Source: JANQHS01 sp965227315 (GTDB lineage Bacteria; Bacteroidota; Bacteroidia; Cytophagales; CCMP332). From it: a stretch of DNA of 64,000 nt. Positions within the stretch are counted from its first letter, which is position 1. The number at the start of each line of letters is the position of its first letter. A program made the position numbers and the translations under genes. Below the pieces are notes generated by a model. The model had not been told where the DNA came from. It did not search any database and was given only the letters and a program-made list of their open reading frames with translations. Shown piece by piece: positions 1 to 8,594 of this stretch. The DNA is taken from the NCBI GenBank assembly GCA_965227315.1, contig OZ245737.1, positions 3,501,587 to 3,565,586 on the forward strand, written 5' to 3'.

Positions 1-104
1 GTGGAGTGCCGATTGAAGTGGCCAAGCTTGTTCCCGGCCCTTATCTTCTGCTCTTGTACTCCGGTACGGAACTGATCAGTACAGAGCGGGTTTTTATCAG
101 GTAA
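1..104 (+). CDS. C-terminal end of a T9SS-secreted protein (partial, 5' end outside window)
   Basis: Reading from base 3 gives 33 codons ending in TAA at 102-104. The text contains PGPYLLLLYSG and ends RVFIR, the pattern of the last beta-strands of a type A T9SS sorting domain (GxYxLxxxSG followed by a basic-hydrophobic end). Such domains route a protein across the outer membrane and are cleaved at the surface. The rest of the gene lies upstream of the window, so the function of the body is unknown. Confidence 0.6.
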   Translation, partial: GVPIEVAKLVPGPYLLLLYSGTELISTERVFIR

Positions 105-130
105 GAGGAGCTTCGGTTGTAAGTCGGGGT

Positions 131-583
131 TTACTTTGGGACTATCCTAACACCTTCCCCAAACCGGAATCGAGCGATGATCCCCCAGTTGCTGTTATAC
201 CATCGAAACCCATCGGTGATCATGAATCCCGGCCGCCAATCCAGTCCGATGGTCAATGGAAAATCAAATGAATATTCAACCCCGAAGTTCCCTGCCACCC
301 CCAGGTCTAAATCGTTTCCAAAATAGATCTCCGGACCTACTCCCGGGTAGAACTTAAGGCCCTGTGGTCCCTCGCTGAGCCCGAACATCCAATCAAAATA
401 CGCTCCCGCAGCAAAGTCATTCTCAAAATATGCGGCCAGATGAAGCCGGGGACGGGCGTCTATTGGAACTGTGAGGTCCGCAGCAAGCCGGTCTCCAAAA
501 TGGATACCCGCTTCCCAATTGGCCTGGGATATGGAAAAATGACTCAGGCATAGCAGAGCGAATAGGATCCAAAGTTTTTTCAA
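131..583 (-). CDS. Outer membrane beta-barrel protein, small
   Basis: A secreted protein of about 150 residues. A TTG start at 583 gives a clean signal peptide (KKLWILFALLC...ISQA); the longer ATG start at 637 would overlap the neighbouring peptidase and place a non-signal-like stretch in front, so I prefer TTG. The mature part alternates hydrophobic and polar residues, is rich in Gly and aromatics (YFENDFAAGAYFDWMF, GIIARFRFG) and ends in an aromatic/basic strand, as in small 8-strand barrels. No family can be named. It lies just behind the 618-1718 peptidase on the same strand and may be co-transcribed. Confidence 0.7.
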   Translation of the reverse strand: MKKLWILFALLCLSHFSISQANWEAGIHFGDRLAADLTVPIDARPRLHLAAYFENDFAAGAYFDWMFGLSEGPQGLKFYPGVGPEIYFGNDLDLGVAGNFGVEYSFDFPLTIGLDWRPGFMITDGFRWYNSNWGIIARFRFGEGVRIVPK

Positions 584-617
584 GACTTTTTGTCGTAAAG
601 ATTGAAAATCCCTGGGT

Positions 618-1718
618 CTAATTCCCGGGTAAATCAATATTTTTTGGAAGGGCTTCCTTGTTCAGCAGAACGGATACGGTCTTGTCACGAAAATAGGATT
701 CTGACATATAGAGATAGCCTTTGTGCGGACCTTTCTTGCCCCAGGAGTTTTTGATCAGGAAGTATTTGGTTCCTTCCTGATCCTTTGCTGTTCCTAGGAC
801 ATGCATGAGGTGATCATCCTTACTTTGATAATTGTAGAAGTTTTCCTGGCGGCTATTCTGGCTTACCGCTATTTCCTCACAGGGGATGGAGAACAGGCTG
901 TCTCTTTTCTCGTCCGTAGGCAGTATCGCCATACCCTTTTTTTGATCAAAGCCTTTTTCGCTTACGTCTCCATCCCATACCAATGAATATCCTTTTTTGA
1001 CGGCATGTTCGGTGATCTCAACCAATTGATCTATCGAGATATTGTAGAAATATCCGTTGGAATAATTGTCCGGGATCTCCAAAACGAAATAGGTGCCGAA
1101 AGGGTGGTGGGTATAAGAAGTGATGGATACATAGTCCTCGGACCTTATGCCCAGATACTCAGCATAGGAGATCGGGTCATAGGTTTTCCCCTCAACTTCA
1201 AAACGCTCCGGTACGGCTCCGAGGTAGGCATCGAGGATTCCCTGGACCGCATCTTCCCATTGCCTGGAAGGCTTTTTGTTTTCGATGACCGCATCAAGAT
1301 ATGCCTTCAACCCCCTGGCCAATTCGCTGTGATTTAATGCCGTATCTCCTCTCGTCAATCCAGGATAGTCCTTTTGAGGCATGAGCCCGTACATTTTTGC
1401 CGCGCGGAGCACATCATGGCTCAGGCTTCCCTGACTGAAGTTGGCCTTCCCATGTCTCATGATATAATTCCTGGCCTTGTCTTCATAGATCTTGCGAACG
1501 ATATATGCCTCTGAAAGGTCAAGTGTTCCCTTTCCGGTACGTATGAATTCGGATTCCAAAAAAGAGATGGAGGAAAAACACCAACAGGTACCTGTTTTTT
1601 GCTGGCTCTTGATCTCGGTGCAATCCACCCGATGTTCATCGGTGAATTCGTATTGCGCATTGGCAATTGGAGATAAAAATGTGAAAATGACTAGAAGGAT
1701 CGTATGTCTTGATTCCAT
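618..1718 (-). CDS. Secreted papain-like cysteine peptidase, bleomycin hydrolase (C1B) type
   Basis: A 366-residue protein with an N-terminal signal peptide (cleavage after NAQ near residue 22). The catalytic set of family C1 is visible: the oxyanion Gln at 39-40, the nucleophile in GTCWCFSS (Cys45), the His in LMHVLG (His306) and the Asn in KNSWG (Asn324). The spacing and the HLMHV context resemble the aminopeptidase C/bleomycin hydrolase branch rather than classical papain, but the protein is shorter than bleomycin hydrolase (about 450). Bleomycin hydrolases are normally cytoplasmic; here the leader implies action in the periplasm or outside. Probable role: peptide degradation. Substrate unknown. 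Confidence 0.85.
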   Translation of the reverse strand: MESRHTILLVIFTFLSPIANAQYEFTDEHRVDCTEIKSQQKTGTCWCFSSISFLESEFIRTGKGTLDLSEAYIVRKIYEDKARNYIMRHGKANFSQGSLSHDVLRAAKMYGLMPQKDYPGLTRGDTALNHSELARGLKAYLDAVIENKKPSRQWEDAVQGILDAYLGAVPERFEVEGKTYDPISYAEYLGIRSEDYVSITSYTHHPFGTYFVLEIPDNYSNGYFYNISIDQLVEITEHAVKKGYSLVWDGDVSEKGFDQKKGMAILPTDEKRDSLFSIPCEEIAVSQNSRQENFYNYQSKDDHLMHVLGTAKDQEGTKYFLIKNSWGKKGPHKGYLYMSESYFRDKTVSVLLNKEALPKNIDLPGN

Positions 1719-1824
1719 GCTTCCAAGTTTGGAAAATCCCGGGCAAATAACAATCGGGGATGAAGAGCTTGTTCTTTATGTATTTCTTAACGCAACAGGA
1801 TTGGACCAAAAAGTGGTTAAATGA

Positions 1825-1890
1825 TCATTCCTTGATCAGCTTTCCGGTTTTCACATCGGCTCCCGATCGGATGCTATAGAAATGGACAGC
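1825..1890 (-). pseudogene. Orphan T9SS sorting-domain tail after the sulfotransferase stop
   Basis: Immediately after the sulfotransferase stop codon, and in the same frame, the minus strand reads about 21 codons (FYSIRSGADV then KTGKLIKE) and then TGA. This is the typical end of a type A T9SS sorting domain, yet there is no start or upstream part for it. It looks like the leftover 3' end of a deleted secreted-protein gene. Being in frame with the preceding stop may be chance (one in three). It would be translated only by readthrough of the TGA at 1891-1893. Confidence 0.55.
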
Positions 1891-2517
1891 TCAATCCAAT
1901 ACTTCCACAGCCTTCATCAGGATCTTTTTGAGGCTCCTTTTCAGGAAAGGCTGCCGTCTTAGTTTCTTCTCGGGTTCCTGATTGGTGATAGGGAAGGGTT
2001 CTCGGGGAATTGGCTTTTCGAGAAATCCACAGAGTTCTTTCCATCCGTCACCCTTTTCCCAGTTGAGCTCCAGAAGGCTTTCCGGGGAGTTGTTCCTGAA
2101 AAACTCTCTTGCGTTGCGATTATGGGATTCATAGAATTCGATCATTTCATCTTCAAAGTCATGCGGCATATATGAACCATAGATGATCTTTCGAAATTCC
2201 GTAGGGCCGGTCCTCAATGAATGCTTGCACAGGCTTTGATACCAGGCCTGAGCACTGGACCTGGTGGTCAGGATGAATTTTGCCTGAGGATATCGTTTAA
2301 AAACCTCCTTGTAGACCATAGGCCAGGGATAATCCTCAAAACTGTTGTTACCTTCTGCGACCTTGAGAATGGGATCAATTCCCTGTTCCTTCCAGGCCTT
2401 GGTGAGTTCCAGATCGCAGGTAAGGTGATCGGTATATCCGAGCATTTCCAGGGCTGTTCCCAGCGTGGAAGTGCCTGTTTTTCCCAAACCTATGCCAAAT
2501 ACCTTATCGGGGCTCAT
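1891..2517 (-). CDS. Sulfotransferase family protein
   Basis: A 208-residue soluble protein. Near the N-terminus GIGLGKTGTSTLG is the 5'-phosphosulfate-binding loop of PAPS-dependent sulfotransferases, and the middle FILTTRSSAQAWYQSL fits the 3'-phosphate-binding strand-helix (Arg, Ser). The family transfers sulfate from PAPS to hydroxyl or amino groups of a sugar, lipid or small molecule; the acceptor cannot be told. The gene stands alone, with no PAPS synthesis or glycan genes beside it. A broken T9SS tail follows directly. Confidence 0.8.
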   Translation of the reverse strand: MSPDKVFGIGLGKTGTSTLGTALEMLGYTDHLTCDLELTKAWKEQGIDPILKVAEGNNSFEDYPWPMVYKEVFKRYPQAKFILTTRSSAQAWYQSLCKHSLRTGPTEFRKIIYGSYMPHDFEDEMIEFYESHNRNAREFFRNNSPESLLELNWEKGDGWKELCGFLEKPIPREPFPITNQEPEKKLRRQPFLKRSLKKILMKAVEVLD

Positions 2518-2737
2518 GGTTCAATAATAATAGAATTCAAGTAGAAGAATATGGTACAACTGAGCAATTGCAAAGTTCAGGATTTAATTGCTGAAGGAAC
2601 CCGGAGTCAGAAGGAAATCAGTGATCCGATCTTACTTGCCCTTTTGCGATCATAGCGAGAGTAACGACGATCATGGAATGGCAATAATTGAATTCTGTGG
2701 GAAAAGACTTTAATTAGGACCAACATCAAGATAATTC

Positions 2738-3760
2738 ATGATCAAATACTTGAGATTTTTCTTTTTTATCCTGCTGTTGCTTAGGCTGCAAGTTCATGCA
2801 CAGGAGCAAAGCAATGGGGTAATGGATAAACCAAACACCGAGGCCAAAAGACTGTTTTCTGCGGCTGATTGCGACACGCTTTTTTCCTTTAAGACCAGAG
2901 ATCCTTTTCCGACCGGTTTGGCGTTTGATGGTCAATACCTCTACAGCTGTGGTACTTCCTTCTCCCTGTATAGGTACGATGTGATGGGCAATTTTTTGGA
3001 TTCTATTCCTTTTGATGAGCGCTCAGGATTAAAGGTGGTGGGAAGATCCCTGTACGCTGTGAATGAAGTGTCCAAATCCCTGACCGAGTATGACCTGGAC
3101 AATTCTATGAACAAGATCAGGGAGAAGATCTATCCCGATATGCAAAATATTTGGGGAGTCACCCTTATCGGAAACGAACTGATGATCTCCGATTATACGG
3201 CAGAAGTTCTTTACTTCATTGATACTACAAGCCTGGACATAGTTGATTCCATCACACTGCCAGTGGGCGTCATAGGGATCGATTATATCCGTGGTCGCTT
3301 ATACGGCATCGACCGCTATTTCAATTTTTTAAAGGAAATCGACATTTCATCGGGAGCAACTGTTGATAGTTTCTCTCAATGCATTGGATATCCTTTGGGA
3401 ATTTGTTTTGACGGAACCGAACTGTGGCAGGTCAGTTCCTCTCCCTTTCAAGGGGGGAATAGGAGAGCTTATATGTTTGATTTTGATGCATTGGTAAGCT
3501 TGAATCCTGATCACTTCAAAGAACCACCGAATGTTAAGGTATATCCCAATCCTGTTTCAGGGTTCTTAAATGTATCTGGCATAGGACCATCAATCTTTGA
3601 ATACTCCCTTAAGGATGTCTATGGAAAGACTATCCTGAATGGGAAGTCAGAAGCTGAGGATCCTTTTATTCTCGACATCGGGAGACTTGCTAACGGTATA
3701 TATCTGCTTGATATTGAGGCTAAAAATAAGCATTTCCTTAATAAATTGTTGATTGAATAA
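2738..3760 (+). CDS. T9SS-secreted beta-propeller protein
   Basis: A 340-residue protein with a strongly hydrophobic signal peptide (FFFILLLLRL...VHAQ). Residues ~40-260 hold repeated blade-like segments (DGQYLYSCGTSF, GRSLYAVNEVS, GNELMISDYT, GRLYGIDRYF, DGTELWQVSS), as in YncE/glutamine-cyclotransferase-like propellers. From about residue 266 a type A sorting domain begins with VYPNPVSG and ends KLLIE. It should therefore be exported to the cell surface or medium by T9SS. No catalytic residues can be named; binding or adhesion is the likely use. Confidence 0.8.
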   Translation: MIKYLRFFFFILLLLRLQVHAQEQSNGVMDKPNTEAKRLFSAADCDTLFSFKTRDPFPTGLAFDGQYLYSCGTSFSLYRYDVMGNFLDSIPFDERSGLKVVGRSLYAVNEVSKSLTEYDLDNSMNKIREKIYPDMQNIWGVTLIGNELMISDYTAEVLYFIDTTSLDIVDSITLPVGVIGIDYIRGRLYGIDRYFNFLKEIDISSGATVDSFSQCIGYPLGICFDGTELWQVSSSPFQGGNRRAYMFDFDALVSLNPDHFKEPPNVKVYPNPVSGFLNVSGIGPSIFEYSLKDVYGKTILNGKSEAEDPFILDIGRLANGIYLLDIEAKNKHFLNKLLIE

Positions 3761-3859
3761 GATCTAGGACCGGAGTGCTCTGAGGAGTCCATTCCTGAGT
3801 TTAAGGGGTGGATTTTTTGGGGTTGAGGTTTTTGGCGGGAGAATACCGTTCATATAAAA

Positions 3860-3909
3860 ACTGCAATTACGAATATTATGCCTTTATATATTTACTGCAA
3901 TTACGAATA
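3860..3909 (+). promoter_or_regulatory. Direct repeat ahead of padR, candidate PadR operator
   Basis: The 16-base word ACTGCAATTACGAATA occurs twice, at 3860-3875 and 3894-3909, starts 34 bases apart (about three helical turns), with the second copy ending 7 bases before the PadR start. The sequence between carries TATATTTA, one base off the Bacteroidota -7 element. PadR proteins commonly repress their own operon, so these are candidate operators. The inference rests on repetition and position only. Confidence 0.5.
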
Positions 3910-3916
3910 AAATAAC

Positions 3917-4255
3917 ATGAAAAAGTCAAGGCTTGGTGAATTTGAAGAACTGGTTTTGCTTACCGTTTTGGTTTTGAAGGAGGAGGCTTACGGGACCGAG
4001 ATCAAACGTGAATTGGAATCCAGGATCGATCAGCGACTTTCAGTGGGCTCCATTCAGTCTGCCCTGAAGCGCATGGAGCAAAAGGGTTTTCTCACCTCTG
4101 CTTTCGGAGAGGCTACCGCCAAAAGGGGAGGGAAGCGCAAGCGCATTTACTCGGCAACAACAGGCGCGCATACCGTCCTGGCTGAAATGAAGGAGATCAG
4201 AACAAACCTCTGGAATGCCATTCCCAATCTGAAACTGGGCTTGCAATTCGTATGA
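3917..4255 (+). CDS. PadR family transcriptional regulator
   Basis: A 112-residue winged-helix protein. Residues ~8-75 match PadR (LGEFEELVLLTVLVL, AYGTEIKREL, GSIQSALKRMEQKGFL, GGKRKRIYSAT), followed by the C-terminal dimer helix. The stop overlaps the start of the following permease gene by ATGA, so the two are translationally coupled. PadR genes coupled to MacB-like permeases with a permease-prefix domain are a recurrent arrangement in Bacteroidota and Acidobacteria; the PadR protein probably represses this operon until a substrate is sensed. A decayed copy of this gene's 3' end lies at 34592-34669. Confidence 0.92.
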   Translation: MKKSRLGEFEELVLLTVLVLKEEAYGTEIKRELESRIDQRLSVGSIQSALKRMEQKGFLTSAFGEATAKRGGKRKRIYSATTGAHTVLAEMKEIRTNLWNAIPNLKLGLQFV

Positions 4256-6885
4256 GTAAAAGCTCAAATCCAAGGCCTCCTGCATGGGCCCTTCGTCTGC
4301 TCCGTTTCGCAATTCATCGGGACTACCTTGAAGAGATCGAAGGGGATATGGAGGAGTGGTTTCAGGATCAATTGGAGAGCAGAACTCCAAAACGGGCCAG
4401 GAGAGCCTATGCTTTCGAAGTTTTTAAACTATTACGTCCTAATCTTATGTCTAGTCTATCGCGCTTAACCAACCCGGATCCTTCCGGATTTCATCTGTCC
4501 AATATCAAAATGGCTTTCAGGGTTTTTCGCCTGGACAAAGTTTATACGGGTGTAAACATTCTGGGTCTTTCAACGGCCATAGCGATATCGCTGTTCGTGT
4601 TGCTCTATGTCGATTTCGAATTCTCCTACGAAAAGGGACTTCCTTATTCAGACAGGATGGTCAGGGTCACACTTGATATTTTGGAAGGGGAAACCGTCAC
4701 GGAACAGGACTGCGGAACTTATCCCCAGGTTGGGCCCCAGTTAAAAGAAAAATACCCGGAAGTAGAGCGATTTACCAGGGCGCACCCGATCAGAAGTCTG
4801 ACTATCGCGGTCGGAGATCAATACTTCCCAATTCCAAAGGCATATGGAGTGGATCCGGATTTCTTTGATCTTTTTCATTATCCTTTCCTCAGCGGCAATC
4901 AGCAAGCTGCCTTTTTGGCTCCGGGTGAAGCGGTGCTTACCGAGTCACTGGCTTTCAAGGTTTTTGGGACCGGCGATGTCGTTGGCAAGTCTATCAGGCT
5001 TCCACAACATAAACAGAACTATGAGATCGTCGGTCTGATCGAGGATAGCCGGGAAAACAGCCATCTGGGTTTTGAGATGTTGATCTCATTCCCTTCCATG
5101 AAGCGGGACTTTAACCAGAGTGATGAGACCTGGAACCAATGCAACCTGTACACCTACCTGCTCCTTCCCGAGGATATCTCATATGGCCAGTTTCAGGGTT
5201 CACTGAAAAATTACAATGAGTTCCTGCTGGAGGAGAAATTGCTCGAAGATGAACGCATTATTTCTGAGATGATGTCTGACATTCATCTTTACTCCGCCAA
5301 ATATTATGAACCCGACGAGAATGCTGATTATAGTTCCATATTGTTTTTGCTTGGTGTGGCTCTGCTGGTAATCCTCTTGGCCAATATCAATTATGTAAAC
5401 CTCTCCACAGCTAAATCCCTTGACCGCGCCCGGGAAGTCGGGATCAGAAAAGCTATCGGCTCTTCGCCTCGTCAATTGAAGATCCAGTTTTTCACGGAGG
5501 CTTTTATCATCAACATCATTTCAGCCCTGATCGCGATTTTTCTACTGCTGATCTTTGAGGGCCCCTTCAAATCCGTGCTCGGACTTCCTGCGGAGATCCA
5601 TTTTTATGAATCGCCTTTCTTTTGGGCCATGCTGCTGGGTGTCGTTCTGTTCAGCACCCTGGCCGCCGGCGCATTCCCTGCCTTCTTTCTCTCGGCCTTC
5701 CAGCCCATCGCAGTACTCAAAGGACAGTTTTTCCGGATGGGCAAGGGCATCATACTGAGAAGATCGCTGGTGGTTTTTCAGTTTGCCATAACGCTTTTGT
5801 TGTTGTCTCAAACCCTGACTTCAGGAGAACAGGTCCGCTTTATGCTTGGGCAAAAGCTGGGCTTTACTACCGATCAGGTCATCGTTGTTAAAACTCAAAA
5901 CGGCAGAGCAGGACTTGAAAAGCAGAAGTTATTCCGGTCTGCGCTGATGCAGCATTCGGCTATCGAGAACGTGACCTTTTCCAATACCATGCCAGGAAGG
6001 TCTTCGCTGGAGATCTCAACGACCACCGGCATTGGATTGGTCAATGCGGAAAAGGAGAACAACTACAACTTCTATATCTATCTCACCGATTACAATTTTC
6101 TCAATACCCTGCAGATGGAATTGCTGAGCGGAGAAGCCTTCTACGAGAACCGCCCCAATGAGAACCTGCTGTTGATCAATGAAAAGACGGCCGAGCTTTT
6201 TGGGATTGCAGACCCAAAGAAAGCTGTAGGGCAAATGGTGAATTTTTGGGATGAAAAAATGAAAATTCACGGCGTTGTCAAGGATTTTCATCAGTCAAGC
6301 CTGAGATCTGAGATCCTGCCTATCATTTTTCTTCCCTGGCGTCAGCATACCGATTTTGCCGGAATTCGCCTGAACGAAGGCAATGTCGAAGATCAGATCG
6401 ATCTGATCAGGGAAGAATATGCCGAGGTATACCCTGATATCGCTTTCGATTTCTTTTTTCTAGATGAAGAATATGCCAAGCAGTATGAATTGGATCGCAG
6501 ATTTCAAAAGATCTCCGGATTGTTGACGGGCTTTGCCATTCTCATCGCCTGCCTCGGGCTTTATGGACTGACAACCTTTACAGTGGCAAAAAGGACCAAG
6601 GAGATCGGGGTGAGAAAGGTGCTCGGAGCAAGCATCGGGCAAATAAACCTGATGCTTTCCAGGGAATTTATGAGGCTGATCCTGATCTCTTTTGTCCTGT
6701 CAATTCCCGTGACATACTTTTTGATCGACCGATGGCTGCGGAGCTTTGCATTTCGAATGGACATCAATCCCTGGTTATTGGTCTTGCCGGCCATCATGAT
6801 CCTTTTCATCGCCTTTCTGACCATATTTTCAAAAACGCTCAAGGTATCAAGACTCAACCCGGTAGTCTCCTTAAGAGATGAATAG
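4252..6885 (+). CDS. MacB-like ABC transporter permease with permease-prefix domain
   Basis: An 877-residue inner membrane protein. Residues 1-75 form a cytoplasmic permease-prefix segment (PPAWALRLLRFAIH, DYLEEIEGDMEEWF). Then come a transmembrane segment near 100, a MacB-type periplasmic domain, three FtsX-type helices around 360-500 with the coupling motif DRAREVGIRKAIGSS, a second transmembrane helix and periplasmic domain, and a second FtsX bundle at the C-terminus with KRTKEIGVRKVLGAS. It has no ATP-binding domain and no ATPase gene follows, so the ATPase must be encoded elsewhere. Likely role: mechanotransmission-type export or lipoprotein/antimicrobial handling, controlled by the coupled PadR. 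Confidence 0.9.
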   Translation: MSKSSNPRPPAWALRLLRFAIHRDYLEEIEGDMEEWFQDQLESRTPKRARRAYAFEVFKLLRPNLMSSLSRLTNPDPSGFHLSNIKMAFRVFRLDKVYTGVNILGLSTAIAISLFVLLYVDFEFSYEKGLPYSDRMVRVTLDILEGETVTEQDCGTYPQVGPQLKEKYPEVERFTRAHPIRSLTIAVGDQYFPIPKAYGVDPDFFDLFHYPFLSGNQQAAFLAPGEAVLTESLAFKVFGTGDVVGKSIRLPQHKQNYEIVGLIEDSRENSHLGFEMLISFPSMKRDFNQSDETWNQCNLYTYLLLPEDISYGQFQGSLKNYNEFLLEEKLLEDERIISEMMSDIHLYSAKYYEPDENADYSSILFLLGVALLVILLANINYVNLSTAKSLDRAREVGIRKAIGSSPRQLKIQFFTEAFIINIISALIAIFLLLIFEGPFKSVLGLPAEIHFYESPFFWAMLLGVVLFSTLAAGAFPAFFLSAFQPIAVLKGQFFRMGKGIILRRSLVVFQFAITLLLLSQTLTSGEQVRFMLGQKLGFTTDQVIVVKTQNGRAGLEKQKLFRSALMQHSAIENVTFSNTMPGRSSLEISTTTGIGLVNAEKENNYNFYIYLTDYNFLNTLQMELLSGEAFYENRPNENLLLINEKTAELFGIADPKKAVGQMVNFWDEKMKIHGVVKDFHQSSLRSEILPIIFLPWRQHTDFAGIRLNEGNVEDQIDLIREEYAEVYPDIAFDFFFLDEEYAKQYELDRRFQKISGLLTGFAILIACLGLYGLTTFTVAKRTKEIGVRKVLGASIGQINLMLSREFMRLILISFVLSIPVTYFLIDRWLRSFAFRMDINPWLLVLPAIMILFIAFLTIFSKTLKVSRLNPVVSLRDE

Positions 6886-7035
6886 TGTGTGTGGATAGCG
6901 GTCACTGAATAAGGGCAGGGGAGTTATCCCTGATTTGGATCAACTTATCTCATTGACCTATATCAAAAATAATTCTGGCTTGAGGTTCAACATTTGCAGC
7001 GCAAATCGAACTGAGAACACCTTAACCCCATAACG

Positions 7036-8409
7036 ATGAAAACCATCATGGAGCCATTCAGGATCAAGATGACCGAGCCCATCAAGACCCTGTCTGCCGA
7101 GGAGCGTGAGATCGCTCTCAAAAAAGCACATCACAATGTATTTCTTTTGGATGGGGAAGACTGTCCCATCGATCTGCTGACCGACAGCGGTACCGGTGCG
7201 ATGTCCTCGCAACAATGGGCTGCCCTAATGCTTGGGGATGAGAGCTATGCGGGAAGCAGATCCTGGAAGAAATTCAAGAGCACCATACAGGAAATCACCG
7301 GTATGGACCATGTTTTTCCGACCCATCAGGGAAGGGCAGCCGAGAGTCTTCTTGCCATGATCAAGGTGAAACCCGGCGATGTGATCCCGAACAACAGCCA
7401 TTTTGATACCACCCGGGCGAATATGCAGTTTGCAGGGGCTAAAACCCTCGATCTGCTCACAGAGGAAGGCCTGAATCCCGCTTCGGAACTTCCCTTCAAG
7501 GGGAATATGGATCTGCAAAAACTGGAAGCCTGTATTCAGGAATATGGAGACAGAATTCCCTTTTGCATGATCACCGTGACCAACAATACCGGAGGAGGTC
7601 AGCCGGTTTCCATGGAAAACATCAAGGCGGTAAAGGGCATACTCGATGCCGCGGGTATACCGCTTGTGATCGATGCCTGTCGCTTTGCGGAAAACTCCTA
7701 TTTCATCAAACAGCGTGAGGCCGGTTATGAGGATAAGAGTCTGATGGAGATCGCTCAGGAGATCTTCGGATATGCGGATGCGGCGACCATGTCATTGAAA
7801 AAGGACGGGTTAGCAAACATTGGGGGATTCTTTGTTTGTAACAATGCCGAATGGGCCGAAGCCTTTCAGAATCTCCTGATCCTAAAGGAAGGGTTTCCGA
7901 CCTATGGAGGGCTTGCCGGGAGAGACCTGGAGGTGACGGCCGTAGGGCTAAAAGAAGCCCTGGAATATGATTATCAGGTGTACAGGCACGCAAGTATTGA
8001 GTACCTGATGAGCAAACTCGACAAAGCCGGGATACCGATGATGAGGCCTGCCGGAGGGCATGCCGTTTTTCTGGATGCCAGGGCCTTCATGGACCATATC
8101 CCGGCATTGGAATACCCGGGGATAGCGTTGGTAAATGCGATCTATCTTGTCGGGGGAGTGAGAACTGTGGAGTTGGGAACGGTGATGTTCGGTCATTTCG
8201 ATGAGCAGGGCAAGGAGATCCCCGCGCCTCTGGAGCTGGTGAGAATGGCCTTTCCAAGAAGGGTTTACACGCAAAGTCATTTTGATCATTTGGTGGAAGT
8301 GATCCTTGAGGTATGGGAAAACCGGAAGAAATACTCAGGATACCGGATTATCAGACAAGCCAAATATCTTCGTCATTTCACATGTCATTTTGAGCCTCTT
8401 GGGAATTAG
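7036..8409 (+). CDS. tnaA: Tryptophanase (tryptophan indole-lyase)
   Basis: A 457-residue PLP enzyme of the beta-eliminating lyase family, splitting L-tryptophan into indole, pyruvate and ammonia in the cytoplasm. PLP contacts are visible: TNNTGGGQP (~182-190), VIDACRFAEN (Asp213, Arg216) and SLKKDG (Lys266 the likely Schiff-base lysine). Two positions separate it from the near-identical tyrosine phenol-lyase: HFDTT (Asp124, where tryptophanase has Asp137) and TVELG (Leu380, where phenol-lyase has Arg381 and E. coli TnaA Ile394). Both favour tryptophan. No TnaC leader or tryptophan permease lies beside it. The start at 7036 is preferred; ATG at 7048 is possible. Confidence 0.9.
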   Translation: MKTIMEPFRIKMTEPIKTLSAEEREIALKKAHHNVFLLDGEDCPIDLLTDSGTGAMSSQQWAALMLGDESYAGSRSWKKFKSTIQEITGMDHVFPTHQGRAAESLLAMIKVKPGDVIPNNSHFDTTRANMQFAGAKTLDLLTEEGLNPASELPFKGNMDLQKLEACIQEYGDRIPFCMITVTNNTGGGQPVSMENIKAVKGILDAAGIPLVIDACRFAENSYFIKQREAGYEDKSLMEIAQEIFGYADAATMSLKKDGLANIGGFFVCNNAEWAEAFQNLLILKEGFPTYGGLAGRDLEVTAVGLKEALEYDYQVYRHASIEYLMSKLDKAGIPMMRPAGGHAVFLDARAFMDHIPALEYPGIALVNAIYLVGGVRTVELGTVMFGHFDEQGKEIPAPLELVRMAFPRRVYTQSHFDHLVEVILEVWENRKKYSGYRIIRQAKYLRHFTCHFEPLGN

Positions 8410-8594
8410 TTTGGGTAGTTAACTTGACACTTGCTGAAATAAATGGCAGGGCCACTCTGCCATCAAAAAGATCATGGTAATATTTTATTATGCATGCATA
8501 ATTTATTTTCTTTGGTCAAGGATCAGATATCTACTGCAAGAAGAGAGGAAATCTTGCCGCCAAGATCCTGATATTACCCGAGCAGATCTCGTTT

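Noticed and set aside
8444..8462. Hairpin TGGCAG...CTGCCA after tnaA
   Set aside because: Only six pairs and no T-run; too weak to call a terminator.
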